Below the pieces are notes generated by a model that ran no database searches, had not been told where the DNA came from, and was given only the letters and a program-made list of their open reading frames with translations. Of a stretch of DNA of 64,000 bases, positions 61,342 through 64,000 are shown one piece after another. The position numbers and the translations under genes were made by a program. Each line of letters starts with the position of its first letter. The first letter of the stretch is position 1. The DNA is from Sphingobacteriales bacterium. GTDB taxonomy: Bacteria; Bacteroidota; Bacteroidia; Chitinophagales; CAIOSU01. The stretch is from NCBI GenBank assembly GCA_027483645.1, contig JAIXUD010000020.1, forward strand, positions 62,001-126,000. The letters run 5' to 3'.

Positions 61342-61878
61342 ATGCAGGAAAACGACAAAGCCATACTGGATGCTTTTAAAGACCCTTCGCGGCGCGAGGC
61401 GGCCTTCCGTATGTTGGCTAACCAGTACAGCAAACCCCTCTACAGGCAGATATACCGCTACACCGGCACCCATGAGGATACTGATGATGTGCTGCAACTG
61501 GTACTGATAAAAGCTTGGCGATACCTAGATAATTTCCGTGGCGAAAGTGGATTGTACACTTGGCTGTTTAGGATAGCATACAATGAGTGCCATACCTTCC
61601 TGAAACAAAAGCAACGCAAACAACTGCATTCGCTGCCGGAACATTACGATGCCGTGGATACCAACGCAGGCCCCAGCGGCGAAGAAATACAGCGCAAACT
61701 GCAAGCCGCCATCGAGACCTTGCCCGATAAGCAAAAGGAGGTTTTTCTACTGCGCTACTACGAAGAGATGCCCTACGAGGAAATGAGCAGACAACTGGGC
61801 ACTAGCGAAGGCGCCCTGAAAGCCAGCTACCACCACGCGGTTAAAAAGATTGAGGTCTTTTTGGCGGTGAGGGAGTGA
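61342..61878 (+). CDS. ECF-type RNA polymerase sigma factor
   Basis: 178 residues from the ATG at 61342. Sigma region 2: YTGTHEDTDDVLQLVLIKAWRYLDNFRGESGLYTWLFRIAYNEC. Region 4: ETLPDKQKEVFLLRYYEEMPYEEMSRQLGTSEGALKASYHHAVKKIE, which has the helix-turn-helix. No anti-sigma gene is adjacent, although a cofactor or FecR-like gene is often expected. The next gene is on the other strand. Confidence 0.93.
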   Translation: MQENDKAILDAFKDPSRREAAFRMLANQYSKPLYRQIYRYTGTHEDTDDVLQLVLIKAWRYLDNFRGESGLYTWLFRIAYNECHTFLKQKQRKQLHSLPEHYDAVDTNAGPSGEEIQRKLQAAIETLPDKQKEVFLLRYYEEMPYEEMSRQLGTSEGALKASYHHAVKKIEVFLAVRE

Positions 61879-61999
61879 GAGGCTTTTAAAGATGCGGTTT
61901 GGTGATTGCCGTATTACCTAGTGCTTGCAGTAAGCACTTCTAATAGCCAATTGCATTTCGCTACCTAGCGTACTAAACGAGAGCTAATAAGCGCGCCTC

Positions 62000-63226
62000 T
62001 CAAATCCCCAGCTCCACCTGAAATAGCGCACCCCAAGAGTTCTTGTTGTTCTGCAGGCTGTAGTTGTGGTCTCGCGCATCGTAAAACATGCTTACCTGTA
62101 CTTTCACACGGTGCCTTTGTATGTATTTGGTGGCCCCTATCTCCAGTATTTCGCGGGTGTCTTCATCTCTAGCTATATCAGCCGTGGGTTCTAAGTAAGA
62201 GTACCGGAAAGCAATCTCGTACATCTTAGGGAACACATACGAAACTTGATGGTTGGTACCCTGGCCTTCAAAAGCATAGCGTATGTCGCCTTCGTCGTTT
62301 ACGGTATATGGGTCGCCAGCCGTGCGGCGGAGGTATTCGGCATTGTATGCCCAGCCATTCCATTTAAAACATAGGTCAGTAATCAGCGTGCCGAGGTTCT
62401 TTTCGCCATACAGTTCCCTTCCTAACTGACCACCGGTGCGGGTGGTTTTATGGTTGAAGCTATACCCACCGGCAATGGAGAGTTTGGGGGTTGGCTCGCG
62501 CACTAGGTCACCTTCGCTGTAGTCGCCATCGCCCAAAAACTCGCCAAAAGGCAGCAGCTCTAGCCTGCCTGTATAAGCCAAGCCATCGCTGGTAAAGATG
62601 GGGCTGCGGCCTTCGCCTGTACTTATCGCGCCTTTTAAGTGATAGTGGAAAGTACTGCCGATATTACCGTAATAATATATTTTGATACCAAAATCCCTAT
62701 CGAGCGTGAGCGCACTGTTTACTATGGAGCGCTCGGCAAACTGCAATTGCCCAGATGAGTTTACCCGCTGGCGGTTGCCCGGCAGCTTGTTCAGCCCGAA
62801 GCCAATATGGAACTTGCTGGTAGGCTTATAATAGATTATCGCATCGCGCACAATGTTGGCCACACCTGTATTCTCGGCATCTTGGTCGCCGCGCGAAAAG
62901 GATAGCTGTATACTATAGTCCAACTTGGGGGTAAGCAAAAAACCATCGAAGCGTAACCTCAGGCGGCGTACTCGGGCTTCAAATCGGTCTACACTTAAAT
63001 CGGTTGCCGACTTGCTATAATACCCCAGCCGGTTCTGCATCCGAAAACGGAAGTTGATATAAAAAGTACTGTCTTTCGACATTACCTGTAATCCCTTGAA
63101 GTTATTAATCATCGCCCTCTCGTCACTTTCTAGTTGGGCAAAGAGGGTTAATGGGCAAACCAGTAAGACCAGCAAGCACCACATTCCGAGCAAACCATGC
63201 TTTGCACTCTTAACCTTAGCTTTCAA
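62000..63226 (-). CDS. Phosphate-selective porin (OprO/OprP-like)
   Basis: 408 residues. The TTG at 63226 gives a basic n-region before the signal peptide MWCLLVLLVCPLTLFAQ; the ATG at 63184 would start directly in the hydrophobic part. Mature region begins FKGLQVMSKDSTFYINFRFRMQNR, followed by DRFEARVRRLRLRFDGFLLTPKLDYSIQLSFS, as in OprO/OprP 16-strand barrels; the C-terminal strand ends with a hydrophobic Ile. Anion or phosphate uptake across the outer membrane is the family role. Preceded by a TAACTTTG box at 63264-63271. Confidence 0.85.
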   Translation of the reverse strand: MKAKVKSAKHGLLGMWCLLVLLVCPLTLFAQLESDERAMINNFKGLQVMSKDSTFYINFRFRMQNRLGYYSKSATDLSVDRFEARVRRLRLRFDGFLLTPKLDYSIQLSFSRGDQDAENTGVANIVRDAIIYYKPTSKFHIGFGLNKLPGNRQRVNSSGQLQFAERSIVNSALTLDRDFGIKIYYYGNIGSTFHYHLKGAISTGEGRSPIFTSDGLAYTGRLELLPFGEFLGDGDYSEGDLVREPTPKLSIAGGYSFNHKTTRTGGQLGRELYGEKNLGTLITDLCFKWNGWAYNAEYLRRTAGDPYTVNDEGDIRYAFEGQGTNHQVSYVFPKMYEIAFRYSYLEPTADIARDEDTREILEIGATKYIQRHRVKVQVSMFYDARDHNYSLQNNKNSWGALFQVELGI

Positions 63227-63263
63227 TTGGGATAATTTGCAGTTGTTTGTAAATACAGGTCAG

Positions 63264-63271
63264 CAAAGTTA
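63264..63271 (-). promoter_or_regulatory. -7 box (TAACTTTG) of the porin gene
   Basis: On the minus strand TAACTTTG, 37 bp upstream of the TTG start. This supports that start. Confidence 0.45.
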
Positions 63272-63330
63272 TCATTCAAAGTTGAAAGATTTTGGAATTT
63301 AGAAACTGACAAGGTGGTCGAGCCGAGATA

Positions 63331-64000
63331 CTACCCTTTTGGTATCATCCTATCTAGCATTTTCTTTACTTCTTCAGGGCTGCTCGATTGAATCATCTGG
63401 TTGATGAGCATGGTAATGTCCATTACCTTGTAGCCGGGCGGGATGATGAATAACTTGGCATCAACCGGCGCTTTGGTAGGTTCTACTTTAAAAGAGAAAG
63501 TGCCGTCGCCTTTTATCTTCTTGCCTTTGCCTTCCAGTATCATGCCTTTGGGCAGGTTATTTTGTGGGGTAAGCGTGCCCAATAACGCTGGCAGGCTCAT
63601 ACCCAGCTCCTCGGTAACCCAAAACTCGCTATTGTATTCATCGTCTTTCACCAAGTACTTCTTACAGGTATAGCCTGCTATCTTCTTAGTTTCGGTGGTC
63701 TCGGTTACCGTACCTTTCGCTTTGCCGTCCACATCCAGCCCATAGGTGTTGAGTATAGCGCCAATGCCACCCACGGGCGCTAGCGAGCTGGAGTTTAACC
63801 GCACCGCTATCTTCTGGCTATCTTTTTCGGAGAGAATGTGGATGTCGCCAGTACTGCTATTCATTAACAGAATAGGGGCATCTTTCGAGCTGGCCTTTGC
63901 ATCAATCAATACATTATCGCCCTTTACGGTAAGCTTAATTTTGCTCGGCGCTCCATTGCTGCCGGTGGAGGTAAGCACCAAGTTGCCCTCAAATACTTTA
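63331..64000 (-). CDS. DUF4412-domain protein, 5' end outside the window
   Basis: At least 222 residues; the frame stays open to the window edge (KVFEGNLVLTSTGSNG upstream of the TTG at 63981), so the true start lies beyond base 64000. The sequence FEGNLVLTSTGSNGAPSKIKLTVKGDNVLIDA, IAGYTCKKYLVKDDEYNSEFWVTEELG and FIIPPGYKVMDI fits DUF4412, a periplasmic or outer-membrane-associated fold in Bacteroidota resembling LolA-type barrels. Ends MLDRMIPKG. Function unknown. Confidence 0.78.
   Translation of the reverse strand, partial: KVFEGNLVLTSTGSNGAPSKIKLTVKGDNVLIDAKASSKDAPILLMNSSTGDIHILSEKDSQKIAVRLNSSSLAPVGGIGAILNTYGLDVDGKAKGTVTETTETKKIAGYTCKKYLVKDDEYNSEFWVTEELGMSLPALLGTLTPQNNLPKGMILEGKGKKIKGDGTFSFKVEPTKAPVDAKLFIIPPGYKVMDITMLINQMIQSSSPEEVKKMLDRMIPKG

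Overview
The window reads as a chromosomal segment of an uncultured-type Bacteroidota. The signs are a giant SprB-like protein with a gliding-associated C-terminal sorting domain, a PorP/SprF protein coupled to it, a PhoD-type phosphatase with a type A type-IX-secretion (T9SS) tail, promoters of the TTG-N17-20-TAnnTTTG form, a Rho factor with a long disordered insert, and BshA. There is no rRNA or tRNA that I can see, no CRISPR array, no recognisable IS or prophage.

Layout. 1-3.1 kb: small minus-strand genes (YiiX-like hydrolase, DUF4878-type lipoprotein, DUF2314 protein, YgjP-like metalloprotease, YkvA-like protein). 3.2-5.5 kb: mscL, a ceramidase-like membrane-anchored protein and a hotdog thioesterase. 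5.5-6.8 kb: dtd - membrane protein - mazG-like operon. 6.9-23.5 kb: a long minus-strand block of methyltransferase, GT2 glycosyltransferase, polytopic membrane protein, a 4001-residue surface protein and PorP/SprF. 23.8-31.9 kb: plus-strand metabolic and housekeeping genes (HhH protein, apt, acyl-CoA dehydrogenase, RlmL-type methyltransferase, quinone reductase), with GDPD on the minus strand. 32-37.3 kb: elaA, then pckA, an amino-acid dehydrogenase and an NhaD-type antiporter. 37.4-43.8 kb: lipocalin, typA, bshA, rho. 43.8-46 kb: a repeat-rich gap, an antitoxin-like gene coupled to a lipoprotein gene, and a secreted protein. 46-47 kb: the rpmH-rnpA-yidD cluster. 47-52.7 kb: TMTC-like TPR protein, PhoD, sterol-desaturase-like hydroxylase. 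52.7-54.8 kb: pentapeptide protein, DUF1016 nuclease, second pentapeptide protein. 54.9-56.6 kb: a Kdo-precursor operon (HAD-like, arabinose-5-phosphate isomerase, kdsA). 57.4-61.9 kb: two tandem secreted VWA proteins, a half transketolase and an ECF sigma factor. 62-64 kb: an OprP-like porin and a truncated DUF4412 gene.

The most distinctive structure is the 12-kb adhesin gene. It carries about 36 SprB-type units of roughly 80 residues. Units 7-18 form three copies of a four-unit block of about 967 bp, and a subset of units carries an extra, co-occurring pair of cysteines. The second notable theme is intergenic: nearly every second gap carries a degenerate, word-like repeat (families AGTATCAAG, GTCCATGG, GGTTATTGG, TTCAAATTT, GTACAATGTAC, CTCGCAA, TTCCGTG, a 28-bp exact repeat and two larger inverted-repeat elements), often directly upstream of a TAnnTTTG box. 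Other unusual points are a triplicated palindrome inside the DUF1016 nuclease gene, mutually exclusive hairpins in the rho leader, and TTG start codons in at least four genes. All assignments come from reading the sequence; no database search was run.
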